A DNA stretch of 64,000 nt from NCBI GenBank assembly GCA_018292915.2, contig JACVVK020000056.1, positions 451,001 to 515,000 of the forward strand, written 5' to 3'. This document shows, piece after piece, positions 36,339-48,771 of the stretch; position 1 is the stretch's first letter; every line of letters starts with the position of its first letter. Below the pieces are notes generated by a model. The model saw only the letters and a list, made by a program, of their open reading frames with translations. It did not search any database and had not been told where the DNA came from. The stretch comes from Batillaria attramentaria (lineage: Eukaryota; Mollusca; Gastropoda; Batillariidae). The position numbers and the translations under genes were made by a program.

Positions 36339-38870
36339 AAAACTGAATTTTATCAACTTCAAATCATATGATTAAATGAAGTGGGTACAATTCAGTTTTG
36401 AAAGTTGAAAACTCTGACTTTTTGCTGCTCTGTGCCGACTCTGATGCGACGTCTGAATCGTAGCTATGCGACGCCGAAGTGCACCCGCTGCCGGGCGAGG
36501 GCTCGAGCCCCTCCACAACTTTTCCACTGACGAAAAAGTCCATAGTCTTTTGAACTTTCACTTTTTTCGGTGGCATGATTCGTCACAGAGAAAGCGAATC
36601 CGATCGGTAACAAGAGCACTGACTCTAAAATCTTTCGTCCATAGTTTCGAGCGCAGAAGCGGAAAAAGATGGGGCACGTTCACTACGCGCGAGTGGCTGT
36701 AATAGCCGCCGATCTGCAGCAGTAGACAGTTAACGCCTGAGCGCGTTAAAGAGAACCAAAAACAGAACCGAACTGAACGCGGCCATGGCAAGGGAGAACA
36801 CTCACTCGATCACAACAAGCCTATAGGCGTACGCACGGTAGTGCAGAGATAGTGCGTCAAGCTAAGCACAGATCGCGTTTATAATGCTTCAACGTACCCC
36901 CTCGAATTTTTTTTAGGACGTAAATTTGTACTTCAGTGCGTAAATTACGCACAGACGCACAGTTTAGGGAGCCCTGAGATACACAATAAATAAAAACTGA
37001 AAGTACATTTCGCGCAACTAATATGTAAGATAGTTACAGTAAAAGAAGAAAAAATTTGCAAGTTCATTTCGCGCAACTCATGTGTACGATAACCATAGTA
37101 AAAAAAAAAAAAATTGATAAAACAAGCAAATACATTTCGCGCAACTCATACATGTAAGATGCCACAGTAAAATCCATGTTTGAAAAACCATGCACTGGCG
37201 TAGGACTTGGGGAGGGGTGGTTGGGGGCGAGAGTATCTGTTCGTCCCCTCGTATTCTTGGTGCTGAAAATGTTGTCAGTCTACAATATGTGTACCTCAAA
37301 TACTGGAAATGACGTAACAGATCTCCTCAGGTGAAAGGTATTTATTGACTGAAATGGAATAATGAAAATCCCCGCTCCCCTGTTAGAATTTTCGAGCCTC
37401 TGCCCTATCCCCCCCCCCTTACCCCTACCCCTTCCGGGCCCTTCCGTGAAGCAAACTTACTTGGTCAGGAGATAAAAGTCGTTCTGCTCTTTCTCTGACC
37501 AGCAGCAGCAGCAGTAGATTTCACACTCTCCACGAGTTTGTAGTAGTCTTCTTTAGGAATCAGATACCGGTGGTGTGTTTGGTAGCGTGCAGATAGCTGG
37601 ATTGAGACATGCTTGCAGTGGAGTGGTAGGCTGTTGTAAGTACATGTTGCAGACTGCAGTGTTAGTGTACCCTCGTGAACATGCAGTCTCATCAGTCAAA
37701 AGAAATTACTGTTTGTGTACAGAGTTGTCACATGGTGAGAATGCTGTGGTGAGCTGCTAAGAGTGAAATTTCAGGGTCTAGGCAGTTCTGCACTTGTTAT
37801 CTGATCTACGAGTGATTTTTTTTTTCTGCCCCAACTCTTTGCCAGCTTCAGTGATGTTCCTCCCAGGTCATGGAGTGGAATCCACGGAGGGCGCGAACGC
37901 TGGGGCATTTTTAAAAAAATATTATTATATAGCATGATGATGGAGATGAGGATGATGGTAAGATGATGCTATGGAGGTCCGTGTGGTTTGGGACTGCGGG
38001 ACAGGGCCGCATTCCACGCTTCCTGTCATAAATATCCCGGAGTTAACCAGGCCCTGGAACTACAGCACCTGCGGTGTCAGTGTGTAATCATCCACATCAT
38101 AAGATGTGTCATACACCCCTAAAGTCGCACCCGTGAAGTGGGTGAATCTCGGCTGTGTGGCAACAGCCTCCGCATTAGGCCCATAGCACACCTAGTCTAG
38201 GCACCGGCTGTCTGATCTTACACAAATTCACTAAACTCAGCCAGTAAGATAGTGTAAAAACCATGACAAAAACTTAGGGATTTCATGAAATCCCTAGAAA
38301 TTTTAGGGATTTCATGAAATCCCCGAGTGAAACAGTAATTACATGAACTTACTGAAAATTTCAGGGATTTCATGAAATCCCTGATTACACAAATTCACTG
38401 TAACATATATAAATGATTTTTACACCAGTCGCCAGTGCAAATTTTCTGTTAACTTTGAGTGCTTTACGTCCGAAAATGGTAAGGAAACAGAGAACAAAAG
38501 TGTGAGTTACGACTTTCCATAATTATAGACTCGGTAAACTACTTAACAACGTAGAACAAATCTGATCTTAACTTTTTTAATTACAAAAAATAATATAGTT
38601 TCCTAAAGTGACTGTATTTTTCCTGGATTTCAACTTAGTTTTGATTGTTTACAGTAGGCTTATTTTCTTTTACAGGCTGAAGACAAGAAGAGCGGGAGGC
38701 AAAGGGTGGGAACGGCCATCTCTATTGTGACCGCCATGATCCCTCTGGCTTTCTGTGTCCTGTACCCGTGGACCGGGGCGCTGACAGAATGGACGGGTGT
38801 CGTGTCCACCCCACTTTGGGTTGCGGCCACTTTCTCCAGTCTGGCGGCCGTCAGTTTTCTGTTCGTGTAG
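30939..38870 (+). CDS. SLC45-like MFS transporter, unit B gene
   Basis: Coding exons: 30939-31145, 32667-33319, 33820-34499, 35402-35574 and 38676-38870; 635 residues, and every exon translates identically to the unit A gene. Splice sites are conserved, and the start ATG again follows the CCACCAG acceptor. Differences from the other copy are confined to introns: the (TG)n before exon 3 (42 versus 34 repeats), a shorter loop in the intron 2 hairpin, a 31-base gap in intron 1 after AGGCCTCCGTGA (31943), and a cluster of substitutions in the left inverted repeat in intron 4. Function as for the unit A gene. If the duplication is real, it doubles dosage without yet changing the protein. Confidence 0.88.
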
Positions 38871-41146
38871 GGTTGAAAATCGACAGTTTGCACTTGGCTT
38901 CTGCACGAATAACGCCATGTCAATATTTCGATGGGTTAAAGCCAGAACCACGTGACTTTAGATACAGTATAGCGCGATAGTACAAACTTACTGAGGAGAA
39001 TCGAGCTATTCTGTTTTTTGAGTTACGTCGTTCTGGCTTTAACCCATCGATTTACTTGTGCATGTGCAGCTGTGACAATGTCCTTGTCTAAAGGCAGAAT
39101 AGTGGACAGGGGTTGTGGTGTGCAGATTCTTAGAGCCAGTAAGGTTCGTTAAGAATTTATGGAACAGTATATCAGCAGTCGAGGTACTGGATGCGTGGAC
39201 AAATGGACTTTCCAGGTGGCATTTTTTTATGCAGCCGCCCACAGCAAATATGTCCGAGAGGTTAATGTCCCTTTTCACCACGTATAGCAAAATGGCAACA
39301 ATGTGAGTTGCCAGTCATTAGGGTTATAGGACTGGGGAAGATCTGAGTACTTGGCGGTCTACCGACAGCTCGTTAAAACAAACGGCCACTTGGAGCTCAT
39401 TAAGTGCACCGTGTTGGCACCATCGACATATAGAGATAGACCCCCTGCGGTGAAGTGTGACGCCGCCGCGCGCCATGTTGCGAGTACCTGGAAGTGCCAG
39501 CTGTTCACATAGCGCGCATAGCATTGGTCCGCTTTATCTTACGTCACATTTCTGATGACGTCTTTCTAAAGAACTTTGTATTTCGAACGAGGCGTCCTGT
39601 ACACAGAGCATCTGAGTTCTGGTATTCACAAGATGGCCGCGATAGCGACACTCGCAAGCAGCGGTGGCAGCGTGCGGCGGTGAGTCTATCTCTTTACGTC
39701 TGTGGTTGGCACCCAGTTGGAAATCTGCCCGACGCCCAGTAAGCAGCCCACGTTCGGCCGGTCTTCAGCAGAATTGTACTGCACACTGGGACCAATACTG
39801 TCGCGCAATGTTGCGCAGGTATGCGATCTTTTTTATTTTTTTTTTAGCATTTGGACTGCCATTTGCACAAGCGCCCACAGTCTATTGTCGGTGTGTATAC
39901 GCTCGCTAACACACTTTATGTACATATGATTTTTTAAAAAAAAATTTTTTTTTGCTGCCCCAACTCTTTTTGCCAGCTTCAGTGGTGTTCCTCCATGGTC
40001 ATGGGTGGAACCCACGGAGGGCTCGAAGGCTGGGGCAATTTTTTTATTATGCATGATGATGGAGATGAGGATGATGGTAAGATGATGCTATGGAGGTCCA
40101 TGTGGTTTGGGACTGTCATAAATATCCCGGCGTTCACCAGGCCCGGAAACTACGGCACCTGCGGTGCCGGCCGTGTAATCATCCACATCATAAGACGTGT
40201 CATACCAAGGGAAGCACCCCCAAAGTCGCACCCGTGAAGTGGGTGAAGCTCGGCTGTGTGGCAACAGCCTCCCCATTGGGCCCATAGCACACCCGCTCTG
40301 GGTAGGAGCCGACCTAGGTAGGAAAAATCCCGCTTGTCTCGGCTGGGATTCGAACCCGGGTCTCCCGGTCCATAGTCCGAAGTGCTAACCACTACACTAC
40401 GGGGGCCGGTTACATATAAATCTTACCGTGTCTGTGGGGCAAATGTGTGCCTAAGGTTACTCGGCGAAATGTCTCGTTCGCGTGCCGCAACGATGAAAAC
40501 TGCCCGAAGGTGGGCGAGATCTTTCACCTGCTACAGTTTTTAATGCGGAGGGTACCTTAAGGATATAGTTTTAAGATCTTGATCATTATTTTGCACACTC
40601 TTTTTTTCCCCCTCCTCTTGATCGTGTGGTTTTGGTGTGCGACTCCCTTAGAATGTCCCCACTATTTGTCACGAAATTATTTTACCTCTTCAGTGATTGT
40701 TAAAGTAAGTTTGGTTAATGGTTTTCTTTTTTCAGCATTACGTGTTCTTTATGTCTATTTCGACTTTGATTAGTTGTTTGTTTTATCAATAATAATAATA
40801 ATAATAATGATAAAGGGTATTTGTGGCGCCCGATCTCAGAAGAGCTCAGGGCGCGAACATAAACTACACATAACATACAAAAAACATAAACGTATATAAC
40901 GCACGGACCAGATGGCCTGCTCAAACTGAATAAATCATCACTATTAATATTATTACACGCACCCTCATCTGTTGTTTTCGGTGGGGTTGAAACAACGTTA
41001 TGAAGTATTGGTAACCAGGATGAAAGGAACAGTGCGCCCTTTTATTTCAACGGCAGATACATTTATGAAACAACATGTCACTTGTCACATTTTGATGTTT
41101 GATAACACAAACAAAGGAAGGCAGTCTTTCAGGAGTAGTTTTGCAT

Positions 41147-41240
<94 letters not shown>

Positions 41241-41794
41241 CTCCTAATTTGTTTTAGCAGCAGGCCACTTAGCGAACTTCAGGCATTTTGCACACAAAAA
41301 GTCGCTGTCGGCGATTTCCTTTTTTGAGGCCTGGGTGAATGTCCTACAATGTAGTATTTTGTATTTCCGCCGGACACAGCATCTGCGCTATCGAGGATGC
41401 AGACACGAGTGGTTGCCCTTTACCTGTGCCCCCCCCCCCCCCCAACACACACACACACTTCCGCGATTTTTCATCTCCACATCTGGTGCCTTGCACTCTT
41501 TGCCATGCAGAGGGTGACTGAGGAGATAATCATTAAAATCAAATAATGTTTTTGTTTTTTTTTCTTTTTTTATGTTGTTTCCATAGTAATGGAAACAACA
41601 TAATAGGACGGGCTAAAATTTCCACGTTCATAGGCAAGCATCTGTGGTACAAACGCACGTCACTGCCGATCTCCCGCAGAGACGATTATGCAAGTGTAAC
41701 TCTGACAATGACGTAAGAAAACCTGCGTCATCGATGCTGGCATGTATGCTGTTCCGAACGCGCTTCTTCTCCTCACTGAGTGCCGTCTGTATGG

Positions 41795-41850
<56 letters not shown>

Positions 41851-43641
41851 TGTGTCCGGGCCCGTTTCTTCGAAAATACTCAACCGAATGGCTTCAAATT
41901 TGGGGTATCCAAATTTATCAAAATGTTACATTAGACGATTCAAGCGTGTGATGATTGCTTAAGTGATTTGGGAGTTATCGCCCTTTTGAGACAAGTTGGT
42001 TGTCTTTCGTGTACAGGCGTAATATTTATTTAAATCACTCAATTTTTTGGCAGTAGATAGCTTGAATACGGACTCTGAATTGACTCACTACTAGAAAATG
42101 GTCGCTCTTATAGTTTTCATGTAAACCGAGCCTGAGTTGACATCGCATGTGAACCCAGTTCAGATGCCTATTTCTCCGAAAATACTGAACCGATCGATTT
42201 CAAATTTGGGGTTTCTAAATGAATCAAGATTGTTGAATAGAAGGCCCGATCCAGGTACGATTGCACACATGATTTGCGAGTTATCGCCCTTTTCAGAATA
42301 AGTGGCTTTCTGGCGTTTAAAGGCGTAATATTTACCTAAACCACTCCATTTTTTGGACATAGATAGCATGAATACGGACTCTCAACTAAGTGAAGTTTGG
42401 AGGTTGTCGCTTTTATACTTTTGGCGTAAGCCGTACCTGATGAAAGTGCTGGTGAACACACTTTAGATCTCAAAATCGCTCCTACTATACATAGATAATG
42501 AGCCTGGGGTGCCATAAAAAATATACAAAAAAATTAGAAAAATTCACTGCAGCCGTTATCGTCAGTTGACTCGAAAATTTGTACTCACAGCACATTTCCT
42601 CTGCAAGCCACACGCCTCACAAACATCGAAGAAGAGACGCACGCGCACTGACGTAAAGTAAGTGCGTCATGTTTGATTGACGTGATGCTGTTTTTTCTTG
42701 GGGGTGTCTCGCCACTTTCTTTCGGAATTCCTCTGTTTGGAGACGTGGTGTTGTATTTTACTTATGCTATGTCGCCATCATCGTGCACTCGCAGAGATGA
42801 TACGGGATACAACAGACTACAACTCCAATACTTTATGAACAGAATATGCGCGGAGAACAAATTCATGAAAGAAGAAGAATCCAGAACGCTGTGCAGGGGG
42901 GCTGCTTACGTCAGATCTAGAACATTCCTCAACTTACTGGAAGGCTCGAAATCTCTCCAAGGTGACGTAATCTACTGACGTTACTGCACCAGCATGTTCT
43001 GGGATGGTCTAGAAATTATTTTGCATCGAAATGCAGTATCTTTTCGCAAGAGTCTCTACAACTTGACATGTGGAAAGCGGGAATTTCAGTGGGTTTCGTT
43101 TTTGCCACTGACTCACACTCAGAAGCATAATGCAAAGATCTTGGAAACATAAAGATAGTTCACTTACCTCCCTTTGAGGGACAACGCGTAAGAGTTGTCT
43201 GCGCGCATTAGCGCGCATCCCGCAGATCTACGCAGTTGTTTGACCCAACCCTACACTAGCCGCCGTAAAACATTTTAAGAAAATAAACAAAAACGAAGAT
43301 GTCAGCGACTGCCAGGTGGTCTCCCCCCATATATTTCGCATGTGTTTTAGGCCTATGGAAAACATAAGTACTCTCAAAGTTCCGGAGGACGAAAGAAAGA
43401 TCTAGTTTGGCTTTCACTGCTGTACGTAGGCTACGCAGTGCATTTCGTTCGATGTGTTCAAGTAAAACTAGTACGGAACACAGAAAGATCGAATGTGCGA
43501 GAGATCCAAAGATGGACGCATCCGCTGAATACTTCCTGCTAACTCAGCATTAATCATATCTGCGACCGACGATCCAGCAGATTCTATGTTGTGATATGGT
43601 TTTACAATGGTTAGAACGAAGTTCAGCCGGATGATTTTGTT

Positions 43642-43686
<45 letters not shown>

Positions 43687-44027
43687 CTGAATTTAGATGC
43701 AGGTAGACGCTAGCACAATTTAAGTCACCGTGATTTGTAAAGTTGTCAGGGAAAAAAATTACGCTGTATCTGCGTCAGCCGCGTGTGTTTACTGTTAGTT
43801 TACACTGCATGCACACGTACCACTTGAGGTCTTTTTTTTTTTCTTTTTTTTTTTTGGACAAGAAAGCGAAAAAAAAAAATGTTTGTTTTTCAACAGGAAT
43901 ACCAAAAGAAGTATTTCCCCGTTTATATTTGTCTGTTATTTGAACAATTCGGCGCAGAACACAATTGCATGCTTTTGTGATCGCTTTCCACTTTCCGCCA
44001 TGCTGTCACTATAGGGGCCAGATCTAG

Positions 44028-44757
44028 GATGCGCGCTAATGCGGGCAGACAACTCTTCGCGTTGTCCCGCTATATGTCTCTCTTACGACACTCTCTGGAG
44101 CACAGAGTCTTTCAGTGGAAAGTACCTCTGTGCACAGTGGGGAAATGGCGCTCACTGCGCTACCGTGACGGGCCTAAATTGTCTCGGTGCTCTCAAACAC
44201 AAGGTCGCGCACTATGTCATCCTTGACCAGCTTTGAACCCAGAGGGATCCTCAGTGGCGCAAGTGATTAGCAGGCTGTCTTCAGAGTGAAAGTAGGCGTG
44301 TTTCTGAATCAGAGACATACATAACCTGTCTCTGTCTGAATGGACAGATCTATTATTACATTCAGTCCTAGAGCACGGGTGTGTATGCTTTTGTAATCGT
44401 CTCTTATTCCACCACAAGGCAGGTACGTGATCGTCTGCACCGTGCAATAATACTTGCCTGTAGAGTGCAACACCCTTGCCTGTCAGAGTGCAACCCCCTT
44501 GCCGTTTACTCACATCCTGTTGGATCAGTCTACCACGTAAACAGTGCCATCAAAGCGCAACAATAATTGTCCGCTGGCAAAGATTTTGCCCAAACGAAAA
44601 GTGGTCGGATATTCAAGACTTCGTTTCAAATCGAATCATATGACACACAAGTCTCTGCTTTTCTAAAAAAAAATTCGCCATTTTTAAAAATGGCGCTGGG
44701 TGTAAGCAGTCACATTTTCACGCCCCGCCGAAAAGGGACTGCACTCTGGAGTCTACT
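44028..44757. repeat. Segmental repeat X', right flank of the tandem array
   Basis: Homologous to 8967-10127 and lacking the 447-bp TIR element, so it keeps the uninterrupted target site (TTTCAGTGGAAAGTACCTCT at about 44108). It starts right at the array boundary. No gene recognised. Confidence 0.75.
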
Positions 44758-46630
44758 CTTACGAGGGCAGGAGTGACGCGTCTTTCTGATTCCAAGGTCT
44801 TTGCATAATGTGTGTGTGTGTGTGTGTGTGTGTGTAGGGGGAGGGGGGGTGCGTGCGTGCGCGCGCAAGCGCGCGTCTAAGGCGAGAGAGAGAGAGAGAG
44901 GGTCTCTTCTCCGATACCAGTAAGCAATCGTCTGTCAGTCAGGTCTGCGGGAAGTAACTCTGTCAAAGGGGAACGACTTTATTACAAGAATTCATTCACC
45001 CATGTAGAACCTCGCATACGCCAACAAGTTGTGACGTCAACCAGCTAGGCGAGCTCACACGACCTCATGTGTTTGGGTTTTTGCAAGTGCATAGAGGCAC
45101 GATAAGGGTTTTCAGTACTTTCTTTATGTCAGCATGCTTGATGTCAGAGAGCTTGCGTTCCGGCGTGTGCGCGCGGGCTGCATACATGACACAACGACTA
45201 CGACTGTGACTACAGCAGGTCATTGAATGGAAACAACATATTGGGCTGGTGGCCATCTTGTTTACTTCAATGGGACTCTTGGACAGGTTTTTCTTTTTTT
45301 AATACAAATATTAAAAGCAGCCAGCTGGCAAAATCGCCCACGTGTGTGTTGATTAAAGCGGCTGTAACCAACTCTCCAGTGTTATAATTCTTTACCAAAG
45401 TTTCATCATTATGTTTGATATTGCGTACAATCGAGTCTGTCAGAATTGATAAACAGCTATTGTTCCCATGTCCTAATCAGATTAGCGACTGCATGAACAC
45501 AGGCGTTTCGTGGTTTGAGCATCACTTTTGCCAACGGCTGCCGTAAACCAATTTTGAATCTTGCTTACTCAAACCGAAACATTTCATTATCTCCAAAAAC
45601 AGGAAACTTCACTTTCTTAGGAATGTATTTGTTTGAATTGCTCCTTACTCTTCAACAAATAGCATTTGTGTCACAACAAAGACACCAGAGCCCGCATGTA
45701 AAAGTCGGAGTTAGGGAGTTTAGCCCCGGGTGAGAGTCTGACCTCGAACTAAACTAGGTCTAGGGTAAAATTTTCTGTTGTTGTTTGTTTTAAATCAGGG
45801 AAGCGGGCCCATTCCAGAATTGTGCCTATGTCGTTATAGAAGGATTTTTGTCGTTCTTTCTTCGCTTCGCTTTTTTATTTAATTTTGTTTTGGGGTTTCT
45901 TTTGTCCTAGTCTGGGTTAGGCCCGTAGCCATGGGTTAAATTAACCTCGAGTTTTACATACAGGCCCAGAGCCTAAGTTTTAACGGATGAATTACCCACA
46001 CATTGACCGGGAGTTGTAGACCCTATGGCAGTTTGTAGTGATTTTTGTTATGAAAAAGCGTGCATTTTCCTGATTTAAGTATTTGTGGGGCGAGGTGCAT
46101 ACCAGGCTGTTGCACCAGAAAGGCCAGCAGTCAGTGAAGCTTGGACTTTGTGCGCACAAGACAGGCAGAGTCGACGCAAGTGGATTTGAGTGGCTTTCGG
46201 CCTAAACAGAAAGTAGAATTGCCTCACTCCGGTGAGGGCTGAGCAGAATAGTCATGCGAATAGATTTTTTTTCAAACTCCTCTAAGGTGTGTGTCCCTAA
46301 ATGGACTGTGCATGGTTATTTTTGTTTCTAGACTGAACCATTTTTAGGGCTGGTTGTGACTATGATGCCTGAGGCTGCTGTGGAATATTTAGGGAATTTT
46401 GAGGTTTCTTCCATTAACAATTTTGTGGTTTTTAACCAATAAGTGTGTTTGCTGTTTGTAACTGTTACAGTTAACAAAAACAGAAGAAAAGGCTGGATAC
46501 AGTTGCTTTAAATTGTGGATACTTGATCCAGGGTGGGTGGGTGTGTGTTTGGGAGTTTAATGTCCTTTTCCACCACATAAGATACTTGATCCAGTAAGCA
46601 TAGCAAAGTAAATATACACAAGCGAGAGGC
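44757..46630. other. Intergenic DNA, one MITE, no recognised gene
   Basis: Short (TG)n, GCGC-rich and (GA)n tracts at about 44808-44900. A reversed SINE tail (GGGAGTTTAATGTCCTTTTC, CACCACATAAG) at 46530-46585. The TIR element at 45690-45965 is listed separately. Confidence 0.5.
45690..45965. mobile_element. MITE with 5-bp target duplication, copy 1
   Basis: 276 bp, ends GCCCGCATGTAAAAGTCGGA and GAGTTTTACATACAGGC, flanked by CCAGA at 45685-45689 and 45966-45970. Its body (TTTTGGGGTTTCTTTTGTCC) is shared, inverted, with 53153-53436. No coding capacity. Confidence 0.75.
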
Positions 46631-46749
46631 GTTCAAAATTGCATTGCATGAGTAGACATTTCAGGTACACAGTGGATCAAGGTAAGACTCTTGTCGCATT
46701 ACTGTGGTGGTGTTTAGGGTCGTTGATGCCTTTCCTTCTTGTTTTGTTT

Positions 46750-46853
<104 letters not shown>

Positions 46854-47049
46854 GTTTCTTGTTCCAAAGTATGTTCGATCATTTGGCCTTTTTGTTTAGT
46901 TGTTTGTTCTTCAAAGTTTGAAAATTGGTTGCAAAACCAAAACTTCCACCATTTTCAAATAATGTTATTTCAATTTCTCTCTCTCTCTCTCTCCCTCTCT
47001 CTTACAGTTTTACCGTTTGCCGGACACTCCCCGCCCCCAAACCTAATTA

Positions 47050-47107
47050 CATTGTTCTCCCTAGGAATGAATCCAGAATCAGCCATGACAACGTCTACCT
47101 AGTTCCA
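47050..47107 (+). pseudogene. Relic of an SLC45-like coding exon 1 3' end
   Basis: Reads RNESRISHDNVYLVP and then GTAAGAAT, matching TEASISYEQLYLVP|GTAAGAAT of the gene at 48772 residue for residue at E.SIS....YLVP and at the whole donor. The upstream part of TM1 is not recognisable and no start codon is in place. It may be the remnant of a lost tandem copy, or an unused alternative exon. Confidence 0.5.
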
Positions 47108-47689
47108 GTAAGAATATCAACCTCTTGGTTTGTCGTAATTGTTGTTGTTGTTTGTTTGCTTGTTTGTTTTTTAAAGTTATTATTCTGAAGGAATTTCCCA
47201 CAGCATTTCTGTCTACCATCAACACACTAGTTCCAAAACAACAACAACAAACGGCCAATATGCCCATCTATGTATGAGCTAAGTTGTAGAGAAAGTCCAC
47301 CACAGTTCAACCAGATGCGGAAAAGAGCGGTCTCCCAAATTTTGTAAAACACTCCTTATCCAACAAATATGATATACTTAAGCAAAAATGTAGATGTGAT
47401 GCAGCTGGATCGAGCAATCGCCCGGGCTATGCGAATCAGCCTGCGGCGGAAGCGATGCTAATGCTCAGCTTCTCCTTAAACGCACGTATTGTACATAAAG
47501 TATGATAATTTTCCATCTGCGGCTGTTGATTAAATCAGTTAGAAAACAGTGCAGCGATATGATTTGTGCGAAGGGCGAAAAGCACCCACAAACTGTCAAA
47601 AATAATACGCACTTATATATTCACGAAGACGCCCATAAAACTAAAAGATCATTTCCGCCGAGCTTTTCGTCGTCAAACTCGTAGTGGCT

Positions 47690-47826
47690 GGGTGAGAGTT
47701 TAGTCGCGTCGTCTTATTACTGCCAGAGGACTGCGTAAAGCTTCCGTTAGAAGTACAACAGTTATATCTCTCGAAGGACTGTATACACCAGTTTCTAGAC
47801 GGCCACTGTCAGAGAAAAAAGTGAAG
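47690..47826 (+). other. Candidate non-coding leader exon for the third SLC45-like gene
   Basis: AAAAAAGTGAAG is followed by a good donor, GTAAGCAT, at 47827. The next acceptor, ATTACCAG at 48764-48771, abuts the ATG of that gene. The donor is seen; the exon start and its use are inferred. Confidence 0.25.
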
Positions 47827-48123
47827 GTAAGCATCTGAGCCGTTTGGTCCTTAACAGAAACTTCCTTCTACCCAAGAAATTTTAAAATCGCCTATATTTA
47901 ACGCACATTCGTCTTCTTCTTCTCTTCTTTTTATTGTTCTTCTGTTGTTGTTATCCTCGCCGCTGGATTTCTAATATTGAACCCACCGTGGGCCTAACCT
48001 GAAAGAGACGTTCTACCTTTTATCAAGTAAGCAGTTTTTTTTTTGTGCCGCGGTCTGGACGTGCCCTGACCATGAGGGGACCGAGTACCCTAGTCTTGTG
48101 GCGTCAGTTCAGTCCATGCTGTC

Positions 48124-48128
48124 CTAGT

Positions 48129-48190
<62 letters not shown>
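48124..48190. repeat. (AC)n microsatellite
   Basis: AC repeats upstream of the third SLC45-like gene. The surrounding 47830-48770 shows no recognised gene. Confidence 0.9.
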
Positions 48191-48192
<2 letters not shown>

Positions 48193-48771
48193 GTACTGTC
48201 CTCGGCAAAGTACGTGTTCCTTCTGCAACCTTCTCCAGTTGTTGTTAAACCGTGGTCAGTATTCTTGGATCATACGAGATTTTGAAATCTGTATACCATG
48301 GCGTATCAAATCGCCCCAACGACGTGAACGTGGCCGTTTCAAGATCAAATTGCTGTGGTTTTTAAGGCGCTATTGCTACCATGTTTATGCTCACAGATCG
48401 TTCTGAGCTGTTTTCGTGGTATCTATCATCACACCACTTACTGGCGTAGACACCTGGCGTCCTTAATGCTGGCACTGAGCCAACAGAAGCAATCTTGGTG
48501 ACGCGACGATCACACTGAGCGCTCCAGCAGTATAACAACAGTCTAGAATTTGAATGTTCGACCGCTCGTGCAAAGTGTAAGCAACATTGTATCGCATTCA
48601 GGGCTGTACTAATCATCAAGATGAAGTATTTCGAGCGTACATCCACGAGCAAAAGTGTGTCAAAACTTCAGTTGGCTAAGCAAAGATGGTCTTAGTCCGT
48701 TCAAAATTCACAGGAAGCGCAGATCCAGGGTTTTTTTTGTGGTAATATTTCCTACAACACGCCATTACCAG

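Larger units (their letters stand above)
27533..44021. repeat. Tandem duplication unit B (~16.5 kb)
   Basis: Second unit of the head-to-tail duplication. It is about 520 bp longer than unit A, almost all due to the block at 30257-30770. All five coding exons encode the same protein as in unit A, so the copies are either very young or allelic. Confidence 0.9.

Noticed and set aside
46925..47188. 87-codon frame as an intact gene
   Set aside because: Most of it is CT-repeat translation; only the short exon-1-like end at 47065-47107 has family resemblance.
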